A stretch of 64,000 nt of DNA from CALHVX01 sp964640725 (GTDB taxonomy: Bacteria; Pseudomonadota; Gammaproteobacteria; Pseudomonadales; Azotimanducaceae), in assembly GCA_964640725.1 (NCBI GenBank), contig CAZXIJ010000001.1, positions 124,001-188,000 of the forward strand, given 5' to 3'. Within the stretch, counting starts at the first letter, position 1. The number at the start of each line of letters is the position of its first letter. The notes below the pieces were generated by a model that worked only from the letters and a program-made list of their open reading frames with translations, had not been told where the DNA came from and ran no database searches. This document shows positions 25,834 through 33,655 of this stretch, piece by piece. The position numbers were made by a program, and so were the translations under genes.

Positions 25834-26727
25834 ATGACTGACCTGCACATAGACACTGTCGACCCGGCAACCCTGACTCCCTGGCTGGGCAATCAGTCCT
25901 TTGCCGCAGCGCAGGCGCGCTTCGACGCGCAGGGCTATCTGGTGTTCGAAAACGTCCTGAGCGCCCAGGCCGTCGAGGCCGTGCGGGATGCCCTGCGACC
26001 CCACCTGAGCCATAGCGGCCGCAACAACTTCGAAGGCTTTCACAGCCAGCGTGTCTACGCGTTGCTGGCCAAGGCACCGGCTGTGTTCAGCGAACTCGTC
26101 AGCCACCCGCTGGCGCTGGCCTTTGCCGAGGCCGACCTGGGGCCGAGCTGCCTGCTGTCGGCGTGCCTGGCCATCAACACCGACCCCGGCGAAACCGTGC
26201 AGCCCTGGCACCGCGATGACGGCGCGATCCTGCTGCCCATGCCTCGCCCGTCGCTGGGGGTGAGCGCGTTCTGGGCTATCGACGACACCACCGAACGCAA
26301 CGGCGCGACGGAAATCATTCCAGGCAGCCATCGCGTGGCCCACCCGCTGGACAACGACAACGTCGTCGCGGATGTCCGCGGCCGGTCTCTGCCCGCCCCC
26401 ACGGCGCAGGATCCGCAGCCCGCGGCAGATGCCAAACCGGTGCCGCTTCGGGCCGGATCGCTAATGATCGCCAAAGGCACTTTGCTGCACCGCGGTGGCG
26501 CCAATCGGTCCAGCAGCAGCCGGCTGATCGTCACCCCGCAGTACTGTCCAGGGTGGGTGCGGCAGCTGGAAAACATGATGCTGGCGGTGCCAGCAGAAAC
26601 GGCAGCAACGCTGCCGCGGCGCGTGCGGCAGCTGCTGGGATACAGCATCCACGGCGCCTTCATGGGCTACGTGGACGGGACGCATCCGGAACGCCGGTTG
26701 CCGCGGCGCCAGGACCCGGTGTCCTGA
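25834..26727 (+). CDS. PhyH family Fe(II)/2-oxoglutarate-dependent dioxygenase
   Basis: A 297-residue phytanoyl-CoA dioxygenase-like protein. The iron triad is readable as H-R-D in VQPWHRDDGAI and the distal histidine in GTLLHRGGANRSSSSR, whose later arginine would bind 2-oxoglutarate. An additional conserved segment is NGATEIIPGSHR. Such enzymes hydroxylate branched acyl-CoAs or other lipophilic metabolites; the substrate is unknown. A GGAGCG site precedes the ATG, and it converges on the LLM gene ending at 26768. Confidence 0.85.
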   Translation: MTDLHIDTVDPATLTPWLGNQSFAAAQARFDAQGYLVFENVLSAQAVEAVRDALRPHLSHSGRNNFEGFHSQRVYALLAKAPAVFSELVSHPLALAFAEADLGPSCLLSACLAINTDPGETVQPWHRDDGAILLPMPRPSLGVSAFWAIDDTTERNGATEIIPGSHRVAHPLDNDNVVADVRGRSLPAPTAQDPQPAADAKPVPLRAGSLMIAKGTLLHRGGANRSSSSRLIVTPQYCPGWVRQLENMMLAVPAETAATLPRRVRQLLGYSIHGAFMGYVDGTHPERRLPRRQDPVS

Positions 26728-26767
26728 CGCTGCAGCGGCGACGGGCAGCGCCGCCGCCGGGGCTTGC

Positions 26768-27808
26768 CTAGAGCACGGTCTCGGCGATGACTTCCAGCGC
26801 TTCCTTTTGCCCGGAGCCGATCAGCATCGACGCCACATGGCCCTTCTTGCCGGCGTCCAGCCAGCGCTGCAGGCGGTCTTTGATGCGGTCTGCCGGGCCC
26901 ACCAGATGGCAGGCATCGATCAGCTCCGCAGGCACCGCTGCCATGGCCTCGTCCTTGCGCCCAGCAAGGAACAGGTCCTGGATCTTGATGGCCGCTTCTT
27001 CGAAGCCCAACCGCTTGGCGTAGTCGTTGTAGAAGTTCTTGTTGCGGGCGCCCATGCCACCGATATACAGCGCCATATTGCCCCGGATCGGCATCATGCA
27101 CTCTTCGACGCTGTCGCCCATCACGCAGGTGACAAAGGGTGCCACGTCAAATTGCGTGAGGTCCTTGTCGCCGCCAGCGGCCGCAAAGCCTTTCTGAATC
27201 GGCTCGTCGAACACATGGTACTGCTCCGGATCCATCCACACCGGGAAGAAGCCATCGGCCACCTCCGCCGCCGCAGCCACGCCCGCCGGAGTAATCGTCG
27301 CTGCGAAGATCGGGATGTCTTCTTCGCTGTGCAGAATGCTCTTGAGCGGCTTGCCCAGGCCCGTCGCGCCTTCGCCGGTGTAGGGCAGCTGATACATCTT
27401 GCCTTCGAACGTGGACGGCGCCTGCCGGGCAAAGATCTGCTTCATAATCGTCACGTACTCTTTCAGGCGCGTGACGGGCTTGCCGTAAGGCACACCATGC
27501 CAGCCTTCGACCACCTGCGGACCCGATGCGCCAACGCCACAGATAAACCGGCCGCCAGAAAGCTCCGCAAGGGTCATGGCCGTCATCGCTGCCATGGCTG
27601 GGGTGCGGGCCGGCATCTGCATGATCGCCGTCCCGACCTTCATTTTCGTGGTGTTGGCCAGGATCCAGGTGGCCGGCGTCACGGCATCGCTGCCGTAGGC
27701 TTCAGCAGTCCAGATGCTTTCGTAGCCCAGATCTTCGGCGTGTCTGACCTGATCCAGGGGAATATTGATTTTGCGGCCGGAGTAGCCGGAGATGAGTCCA
27801 AGTCTCAT
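26768..27808 (-). CDS. F420-type luciferase-like oxidoreductase
   Basis: A 346-residue LLM-family enzyme, the third in this window. It starts MRLGLISGYSGRKINIPLDQ and contains LGYESIWTAEAYGSDAVTP, KVGTAIMQMPARTPAM and GRFICGVGASGPQVVEGW, all typical of F420-dependent methylenetetrahydromethanopterin-reductase-like proteins. The C-terminal end is the usual GSGQKEALEVIAETVL. AGAGGATCG lies ahead of the ATG. F420 use is inferred from family resemblance; FMN remains possible. Confidence 0.85.
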   Translation of the reverse strand: MRLGLISGYSGRKINIPLDQVRHAEDLGYESIWTAEAYGSDAVTPATWILANTTKMKVGTAIMQMPARTPAMAAMTAMTLAELSGGRFICGVGASGPQVVEGWHGVPYGKPVTRLKEYVTIMKQIFARQAPSTFEGKMYQLPYTGEGATGLGKPLKSILHSEEDIPIFAATITPAGVAAAAEVADGFFPVWMDPEQYHVFDEPIQKGFAAAGGDKDLTQFDVAPFVTCVMGDSVEECMMPIRGNMALYIGGMGARNKNFYNDYAKRLGFEEAAIKIQDLFLAGRKDEAMAAVPAELIDACHLVGPADRIKDRLQRWLDAGKKGHVASMLIGSGQKEALEVIAETVL

Positions 27809-27884
27809 ACGCGATCCTCTGTAGTCGCCGGACGGCGCCGGCCAGTGTCTTTAGGGAGCCAATTTTCGGTGCAAGAACATAGCA

Positions 27885-29183
27885 CTAGCGGCCTCGGGCC
27901 CGCCAGTTGGCGGGGAGCTCAAAGGAGCCCTGCCAGATGCCCAGCCGCAGCGTCTGTGCCTGATTCTGCTCGTCGGCGTAGATCTCTTCGCCAACCCCCA
28001 CAGACAAGGCGTGGCCCCGCTCGACCTGGACCCGGGACAGGCTGTCGTCGGCAAAGATCTCGCGAAACTCGTCCGGACTGCCCGGCATGGCACCCCCGGG
28101 GTCCTGCACGGCGCACATACCCAGCACCTTTTGCGCCGAGATTGCGTAAAGCGGCCAGCACACCACATCCTGGTTCGCGACCCGCTCCTGCAGCGCCTGC
28201 GTGGCGACGCTGCCGCAGGGATAGTCGTTGCCGGCGCGATCCTGGCAGACCTGATCGCGCTCGACCGCGTCAATGCCGAACAGCTTAACCTCAATGCCAC
28301 GCATGAACAGCGTCTCGCCGTCGATCGCGTTGGCAAACGCCGGTCCCAGCAGATCGTCCGCCTGCTCCGCGGGGTCGGCAAACTGGTCCAGATTCTGCAC
28401 CGCGATCGTCGCGAAGATCAGCAGCAGTCCAAACACTTTGCGCTGCCAGCCGATACGGAACTGCATGCCATGCAGCTTCGACAAGATGGCGCGTAGCGGC
28501 GGAAAGATGGCGCGCACGCCGTAAAATACAATGCCACCGGCCACCAGCAGGAACAGGCTCAGCTCCAGAAAATCGAATTCGGCACTGACCGCGCCGCGCT
28601 GAAAAGTGGAGAACAGGGTCAGGGCAATGGCGTTGCCCATGAACACCGCCCAATTGATGATCAGCACGCCGACCCCGTTAAAGGGGCTCCAGCGCTGCTC
28701 GTTGTCTTCGTCAAAGACATTCAGGACCGGCGGGTTGAGGCGAAAAATCTCGTCGACCATGCGCTCGGGCAGGGAGCTGCCGTCGAGCACGTAACACAGC
28801 ATGCGCAGCCGGTTGGCGGTGAGCCAGAACAGAAACAGGGCGAACAGCAGGGCCACCAGCGGCACCAGGGTTTTCGGCACCTGATACTCGCCCAGAGAGA
28901 TGAACTCGTTGCTGGCGTTGACCTCGAGCTGCGCGAGACCGGCAAAGAATATCGTCAAAAAGGTGCCGGCCAGGGAGATCCAGAATATGCGGGACAGCGC
29001 GTCGACGGAGCGCACCAGCGACGCGGCCTGAATAGACAGCGGGCTGAGCTGCATGTGCTCAACCGCCTTGAGGGCCTCGGCCTTGAGCGAAGGGACCGCC
29101 TGCACCGGGGCCTCGTCATCGCCGGATGGTTCTCTCGAACCCGGAGCGCTCGGGCCCGTGGGGCCCGGGACCGGGTCAGTCAA
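27885..29183 (-). CDS. Five-helix membrane protein with a degenerate SNase-like domain
   Basis: A 432-residue protein from a TTG that overlaps the glutaredoxin stop (TTGACTGA). Five hydrophobic segments lie at about residues 66-88, 105-122, 171-192, 207-226 and 248-264. Residues about 285-365 form a staphylococcal-nuclease-like domain (IDGETLFMRGIEVKLFGIDA, then YPCGSVATQAL). The catalytic glutamate is kept (about E308), but arginine 35 of the nuclease is replaced by lysine (about K300), and the arginine of the usual Y-G-R motif is Q/K (351-352). The cysteines suggest a periplasmic location. Function unknown; probably not an efficient nuclease. Confidence 0.7.
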   Translation of the reverse strand: MTDPVPGPTGPSAPGSREPSGDDEAPVQAVPSLKAEALKAVEHMQLSPLSIQAASLVRSVDALSRIFWISLAGTFLTIFFAGLAQLEVNASNEFISLGEYQVPKTLVPLVALLFALFLFWLTANRLRMLCYVLDGSSLPERMVDEIFRLNPPVLNVFDEDNEQRWSPFNGVGVLIINWAVFMGNAIALTLFSTFQRGAVSAEFDFLELSLFLLVAGGIVFYGVRAIFPPLRAILSKLHGMQFRIGWQRKVFGLLLIFATIAVQNLDQFADPAEQADDLLGPAFANAIDGETLFMRGIEVKLFGIDAVERDQVCQDRAGNDYPCGSVATQALQERVANQDVVCWPLYAISAQKVLGMCAVQDPGGAMPGSPDEFREIFADDSLSRVQVERGHALSVGVGEEIYADEQNQAQTLRLGIWQGSFELPANWRARGR

Positions 29184-29427
29184 GGCGCTCGCCAAGGTAG
29201 GCAATGATATCAGCCGACTCGTACAGCCAGCGCACCTGCCCGTCCGGTGCCTCGATCCGCAGGCAAGGGACCTGCTGGCTGCCGCCGCCGGCCAGCAGCT
29301 CCCGGTGTGCCTCGGGCTCCTTGTGGATATTCCGCAGGGGCACATCCAGACCGCTGCGATCCAGGAAGTGTCGGACCCGCATGCAGAACGGACAGAAGTC
29401 GAAATGAAATAGCTGGTAGGTTTCCAT
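29176..29427 (-). CDS. Glutaredoxin-like protein
   Basis: An 83-residue thioredoxin-fold protein with the redox motif F-C-P-F-C at about residues 11-15, the cis-proline in QQVPCLRIEA and a C-terminal ESADIIAYLGERLD, as in monodomain glutaredoxins or GST N-domain proteins. It would act on protein disulfides or glutathione adducts in the cytoplasm. The ATG at 29427 is fixed by the closeness of the CPFC motif. There is no ribosome-binding site; a CATAAT element lies six bases upstream. Confidence 0.85.
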   Translation of the reverse strand: METYQLFHFDFCPFCMRVRHFLDRSGLDVPLRNIHKEPEAHRELLAGGGSQQVPCLRIEAPDGQVRWLYESADIIAYLGERLD

Positions 29428-29439
29428 GGCGAAATTATG
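29428..29439 (-). promoter_or_regulatory. -10 element spaced for a leaderless transcript
   Basis: On the minus strand CATAAT (29434-29439) is followed by six bases (ttcgcc) and the ATG of the glutaredoxin gene. The spacing is the same as at 6695, 32533 and 38844, and no Shine-Dalgarno sequence is present. Confidence 0.45.
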
Positions 29440-29522
29440 CCATTTCTGCGCAAGAGGGTTCGGGCTACCCATGGCTGGCCAGCCCTCGCTACAATTCACC
29501 GTTTCCAGCACCGGAAGGTACC

Positions 29523-30227
29523 GTGGCCAACAAGAAACGCAGCTCCCGCACCGACACCAAGGCGATCCGCCTGCGCAACGCGGTCCTGGCCTTTGTGGTG
29601 CTGCTGGTCGTGGTCGTCGCGGGCTACGGCATGATGTACGCATCCGGGGTCAGCACCGGCGAGATCACCGAGGGCGAGCACTACTCCCTGATCGAAGGTG
29701 CCCCGGAGCGCGCGCCCGGCGAGCCCATCGTGGTGACCGAATTTTTCAGCTGGGGCTGCATCCACTGCCGGAACTTTGACCCGCTGCTCGACGAGTGGGA
29801 AACCACCCTGCCGGACAACGCCCGCTTCGAACGAGCCCCGGTCTCCTTTTCGCCCATGTTCGCGCTGCTGGCCCAGGCCTACCTGGCCCTGGAACAGGGC
29901 GGCGCCCTGGAGCAGAACCATCAACGCTTCTTCCGCGCCATTCACGACAACAACCGCCAGTTCCTGTCTGCGGAACAGCTGGGCGACTTCGTCGACGGCA
30001 ACGGCCTCAGCAAGGCGGAGTTTCTGGCCCTGTACAACGGCCCGGCAGTTCGCCGCAGGCTCAGCGAAATCGAAGGCCAGTCCCGCGCTGTGCGGGTACG
30101 CAGCGTGCCGAGCCTGACCGTCGCCAACCGCTACCGCGTGAACATGAACGTCGGCCGCAAGCAGGCGCTCACGGTGGCTGACCACTTGATCGCGCTGGAA
30201 CAGCAACGCGACAGCGGCGGCGCCTAG
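29523..30227 (+). CDS. Membrane-anchored DsbA-like thiol:disulfide oxidoreductase
   Basis: A 234-residue protein with an N-terminal membrane anchor (AVLAFVVLLVVVVAGYGMMY) and a periplasmic thioredoxin-fold domain. The active site is FFSWGCIHCRNFDPLL (C-I-H-C rather than the usual C-P-H-C), the cis-proline is in VRSVPSLTVANRY, and the intervening helical insert is typical of DsbA. It would oxidise cysteine pairs of exported proteins. The GTG start follows GGAAGG; a TACAAT at 29490-29495 is a possible -10. Divergent from the glutaredoxin, 95 bases apart. Confidence 0.87.
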   Translation: MANKKRSSRTDTKAIRLRNAVLAFVVLLVVVVAGYGMMYASGVSTGEITEGEHYSLIEGAPERAPGEPIVVTEFFSWGCIHCRNFDPLLDEWETTLPDNARFERAPVSFSPMFALLAQAYLALEQGGALEQNHQRFFRAIHDNNRQFLSAEQLGDFVDGNGLSKAEFLALYNGPAVRRRLSEIEGQSRAVRVRSVPSLTVANRYRVNMNVGRKQALTVADHLIALEQQRDSGGA

Positions 30228-30251
30228 GCAGTCGCTGTCCCTGGATTCCCC

Positions 30252-32537
30252 ATGAAGCGCTGGTTCTGGCTCGCCTTCAAAGTCGCGCTCGTGCTCGGGC
30301 TGCTGCTCGCCGTGGCGCTGGCCGGCTACTTTGTGCACCTCGACCGCACCATCACCCAGACCTTTGAGGGCCGGCGCTGGTCCATTCCCGCCATTGTTTA
30401 CGCTCAGCCGCTGGAGCTGTATGCCGGGCTGCGCATCTCCGACCTGGAACTGACCCAGGAGCTGTCCCGCGTCGGCTACGAACCGGCGTCCAGCGTCGCC
30501 CTGCCCGGCAGCTACCGTCGCAGCGGAGCCGCCATCGACGTACATCTGCGAGGCTTCCGGTTTCCCGAGGGCTCACGGCCCGCGGGCCCGGTCAGGCTCA
30601 CCACCGCCGGCGGTTTCATCACCGCCATCGAGAAGCTGGACCGGCGCGGGCGCGGCATCGGCCAGGCCGCGCTGCTTCGACTCGACCCGCCTGCCATCGG
30701 CAGCATCTTCCCCGGTCACGGCGAAGACCGGGTCATTCTGACCCCAGAGCAGGTGCCCCAGTTGCTGCGCAGCAGCCTGAAAGCCGTCGAGGACCAGAGC
30801 TTTGACTCCCACCACGGTTTCGACCTGCGCGGCATCTTGCGCGCGCTGCTCGTCAACGTCCGCAGCGGCGAGCTGTCCCAGGGCGGCAGCACGCTGACCC
30901 AGCAGCTCGTCAAAAGCTATTTTCTGTCGAACGAGCGCACCTTCCAGCGCAAGCTGCGCGAGCTGGCCATGGCCATCATTCTCGAGCTGCGCTTCAGCAA
31001 AACGGATCTGCTGAACGCCTACATCAACGAGATTTACCTCGGCCAGTCCGGCCGCCGCGCGATTCACGGCTTCGGGCTCGGCGCGCAGTTCTACTTTAAC
31101 AAGCCCCTGGACGAGCTGGTGCCGCAGGAAATCGCGACCCTGGTCACCATCATCCGCGGGCCGACCTACTACAACCCGCACCGGCACCCGCTGCGGGTGC
31201 GCGAGCGCCGCGATCGCGTGCTGGACATCATGCACCGGCAAAACCTGATCAGCGAGACGGAGCTGGCCGAAGCGCGGCTGACGCCGCTCACAGTCGTCAA
31301 GGGGCTGCGCAAAGGCGGCACCTACTACCCGGCTTACATGGAGCTGGTGCGCCGGTACCTGAAGGACAGCTACGCCGACGAAGATCTGGCGAGCCAGGGG
31401 CTCCGCGTCTTTACCACGCTCGACCCAAGACTCCAGGATCGCGTCGATGCACGGGTTGAGCAAATTCTGAACGCCATCGAGAAGGGCCGCGAGCTGCCGG
31501 ACAACGGGCTCGAAGCTGCGGTGGTAATCAGCGATACCCAGACCGGCGAAGTTCTGGCCCTTGCCGGAGGCCGGCGCGCCGGCTTCGACGGCTACAACCG
31601 TGCCCTGGAGGCGAGGCGCCCCATCGGTTCCCTGATCAAGCCGGTGGTCTACCTTCTGGCCCTGGAACAAGGCGCGCATCTTGCGACGCCTCTGGCCGAC
31701 GACCCGGTGGCCCTGGAACTTCCCGGGGCCCAGCGCTGGGAGCCGCAAAACTTTGACGAGACCTTTCACGGCCGGGTGCCGCTGGTTCGAGGCCTGGCCG
31801 ATTCCCTGAATCTGGCGACCGTTAATCTTGGGCTGGAGCTGGGTGTCGATCGGGTCGCTGCGCGGCTCGAGAGCCTGACCGGCAAGCCGGCGGGCAACCC
31901 CTATCCTTCCCTGCTGCTGGGAGCCGAAGCGCGCACGCCGGTGGACGTGCAACAGCTGTACGCGACCTTCGCGAGCGGCGGGTTCGCCATGACTCTGCGC
32001 AGCGTCGTTACCGTGCTCGACGAGTCCGGCACGCCTCTCTCCCACTTCCCCATCGAGCTCGAGCCGACCATCGACCCGGCCGTGGACACGACGCTGCTGC
32101 GGGCCCTGCAGACCGTCATGACCCGGGGCACGGGCAAAACCTCCCGGCTGGCGCGCAGCGGCATCGCGGGCAAGACCGGCACCTCGGACGATTTTCGCGA
32201 CAGCTGGTTCGCAGGCTTCGACGGCGCGCGCCTCGCTGTGGTCTGGATTGGCCGGGACGACAATGCGCCCACCGGCCTGACAGGCGCTTCCGGGGCGATG
32301 CGGCTATGGGACGCGATCATGGACGACGTCGACATCGCGCCGCTGGTGCTGCCGACTGCACCGGAGCAGGTCCCGCAGGGCTTCGACTACCGCACCGGCT
32401 ATGCGGCCCGCGGCCGCTGCCTGGATGCAGAAGTCGTGCGCCTGCCCCTGCCCCGGGACGCCCGGCTGGAGAACAACCCAGATTGCGGCCAGCGCTGGTA
32501 CGAACCGCTGGTCGAACCCTTCCGTCGCGGGGGATAA
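30252..32537 (+). CDS. mrcB: Penicillin-binding protein 1B, bifunctional peptidoglycan synthase
   Basis: A 761-residue class A PBP: an N-terminal anchor (LALVLGLLL region), a UB2H-like domain, then the glycosyltransferase domain with the catalytic glutamate in AVEDQSFDSHHGFD and the conserved GGSTLTQQLVK, followed by the transpeptidase domain with S-L-I-K (PIGSLIKPVVYL), SLN and KTGTS. It polymerises and crosslinks peptidoglycan. The UB2H region and overall length fit PBP1b rather than PBP1a. It begins 24 bases after the DsbA-like gene and is followed at once by a TPR lipoprotein. Confidence 0.92.
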   Translation: MKRWFWLAFKVALVLGLLLAVALAGYFVHLDRTITQTFEGRRWSIPAIVYAQPLELYAGLRISDLELTQELSRVGYEPASSVALPGSYRRSGAAIDVHLRGFRFPEGSRPAGPVRLTTAGGFITAIEKLDRRGRGIGQAALLRLDPPAIGSIFPGHGEDRVILTPEQVPQLLRSSLKAVEDQSFDSHHGFDLRGILRALLVNVRSGELSQGGSTLTQQLVKSYFLSNERTFQRKLRELAMAIILELRFSKTDLLNAYINEIYLGQSGRRAIHGFGLGAQFYFNKPLDELVPQEIATLVTIIRGPTYYNPHRHPLRVRERRDRVLDIMHRQNLISETELAEARLTPLTVVKGLRKGGTYYPAYMELVRRYLKDSYADEDLASQGLRVFTTLDPRLQDRVDARVEQILNAIEKGRELPDNGLEAAVVISDTQTGEVLALAGGRRAGFDGYNRALEARRPIGSLIKPVVYLLALEQGAHLATPLADDPVALELPGAQRWEPQNFDETFHGRVPLVRGLADSLNLATVNLGLELGVDRVAARLESLTGKPAGNPYPSLLLGAEARTPVDVQQLYATFASGGFAMTLRSVVTVLDESGTPLSHFPIELEPTIDPAVDTTLLRALQTVMTRGTGKTSRLARSGIAGKTGTSDDFRDSWFAGFDGARLAVVWIGRDDNAPTGLTGASGAMRLWDAIMDDVDIAPLVLPTAPEQVPQGFDYRTGYAARGRCLDAEVVRLPLPRDARLENNPDCGQRWYEPLVEPFRRGG

Positions 32538-32544
32538 TCGCCCC
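32533..32544 (+). promoter_or_regulatory. -10 element spaced for a leaderless transcript
   Basis: GATAAT (32533-32538) is followed by cgcccc and the ATG of the TPR lipoprotein. It overlaps the mrcB stop region, so the lipoprotein may have its own start of transcription at the A of the ATG. Confidence 0.4.
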
Positions 32545-33075
32545 ATGGACAACTCAAAGCTGACTCTCCGACGCCGCCTGGCGACCGCGCTGGTGCTCCT
32601 CGCAACCCTGGCAGCAGGCGGTTGCGCCACCAGCAAAGGCTCGGACCCTGACCCCCGGGCGGGCAGCGGCAATGGCGCGCCGCCGATCTACCCCCAGCTC
32701 GAGCAACGCGCTGACGCGCCCTCGGCCCCAGGGGGCGCACCGCGTTCCGACGCCAGCCAGGCGACCCTGGCCCTGCTCCGGGACAGCCGCCAGGCAGCCA
32801 GCAACGGCGATCGCAGCACTGCCATTGCCTACGTGGAACGGGCCATTCGCCTGGAACCACGCCGGCCCGCGTTGTGGCTGGAGCTTGGGCGGTTGCAGCT
32901 GCCTGAATCGCCGGCCGCCGCGGAGCGCTATGCGCGCAAAGCCCTGGCGCTGACGGGTGACGCGCCGCTCCTGGAGCGCGACGCCTGGCTGCTCATTGCC
33001 GAAGCCAAGGCAGAGGCCGGTGATACCGCCGGCGCCGCGCAGATCCGCCAGCGCTACCGTACCTTCAAGGGCTGA
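32545..33075 (+). CDS. TPR-containing lipoprotein
   Basis: A 176-residue protein with a lipoprotein leader (ATALVLLATLAAGGC), a low-complexity linker, and one or two tetratricopeptide-like repeats (GDRSTAIAYVERAIRLEPR and AAERYARKALALTGD). Downstream of mrcB, where small TPR lipoproteins occur in other gammaproteobacteria, it may help to control PBP1b, but this is inference from position. It converges, with an 11-base overlap, on the acetyltransferase ending at 33065. Confidence 0.78.
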   Translation: MDNSKLTLRRRLATALVLLATLAAGGCATSKGSDPDPRAGSGNGAPPIYPQLEQRADAPSAPGGAPRSDASQATLALLRDSRQAASNGDRSTAIAYVERAIRLEPRRPALWLELGRLQLPESPAAAERYARKALALTGDAPLLERDAWLLIAEAKAEAGDTAGAAQIRQRYRTFKG

Positions 33076-33655
33076 TCAGCGAGCTCGCCTCGGCCGCCAG
33101 CAACGCGTAGACCCGGGTGTTGCGCAGGCCGCCGTCGTTGCCGCGCACGACGTTGCGCAACGTCCCTTCAAGGGTGAAACCCAAACGCTCGGCAACGGCA
33201 GCGCTGCGCAGATTTCGTTCATCCATGCGCAGCTCCGCGCGCTCCGCGCCCAGCTCCTGGAACAGATGGCGCAGCTGCATGGCAGTTGCTTCCGTGATGT
33301 AGCCCTGGCCGCCATGCGGCGTGACGCACCAGTAGCCGAGCTCGAAGCTCGGCACGGCGAGGTCCACGCTGGCAAAGCCGCTGGCCCCGACAAAAGCATT
33401 GTCTGACCGGCGGAAGATCAGCAGCGGAAAAGCGGTGCCGCTGCGAACGGTCGTGCTGCCGCTGGCGCAGAACTGCTGGGAGGCTGCGAGGGACGGCATT
33501 TTTTGCGCCCATTCCATGTAGACGTGCAGCTCCGCAAAGCTTGCCCGGATGCCCGCATTGACGACCGCGGCATCGGCTTCGATCGGCGGCCGCAGATACA
33601 GGCGTTCGGACTCCAGCACCGCCGGCCAGCGAACCTGAGACCCGTCATCGCTCAC
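33065..33655 (-). CDS. GNAT N-acetyltransferase, RimJ/RimL type
   Basis: A 196-residue acetyltransferase. The opening ESERLYLRPPIEADA, the central SFELGYWCVTPHGGQGYITE with the acetyl-CoA-binding Q-G-x-I-T-E, and MDERNLRSAAVAERLGFTLE define the ribosomal-protein-acetyltransferase-like branch. It acetylates an amino group of a protein or small molecule; the target is unknown. The GTG start overlaps the stop of the MFS gene (GTGA), placing it at the end of the glcDEF-MFS run. Confidence 0.85.
   Translation of the reverse strand: MSDDGSQVRWPAVLESERLYLRPPIEADAAVVNAGIRASFAELHVYMEWAQKMPSLAASQQFCASGSTTVRSGTAFPLLIFRRSDNAFVGASGFASVDLAVPSFELGYWCVTPHGGQGYITEATAMQLRHLFQELGAERAELRMDERNLRSAAVAERLGFTLEGTLRNVVRGNDGGLRNTRVYALLAAEASSLISP

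Noticed and set aside
29428..29643. Longer 155-codon form of the glutaredoxin
   Set aside because: The extra N-terminal residues lie in the divergent promoter region, are arginine/proline-rich without a domain, and would put the CPFC motif far from the N-terminus.
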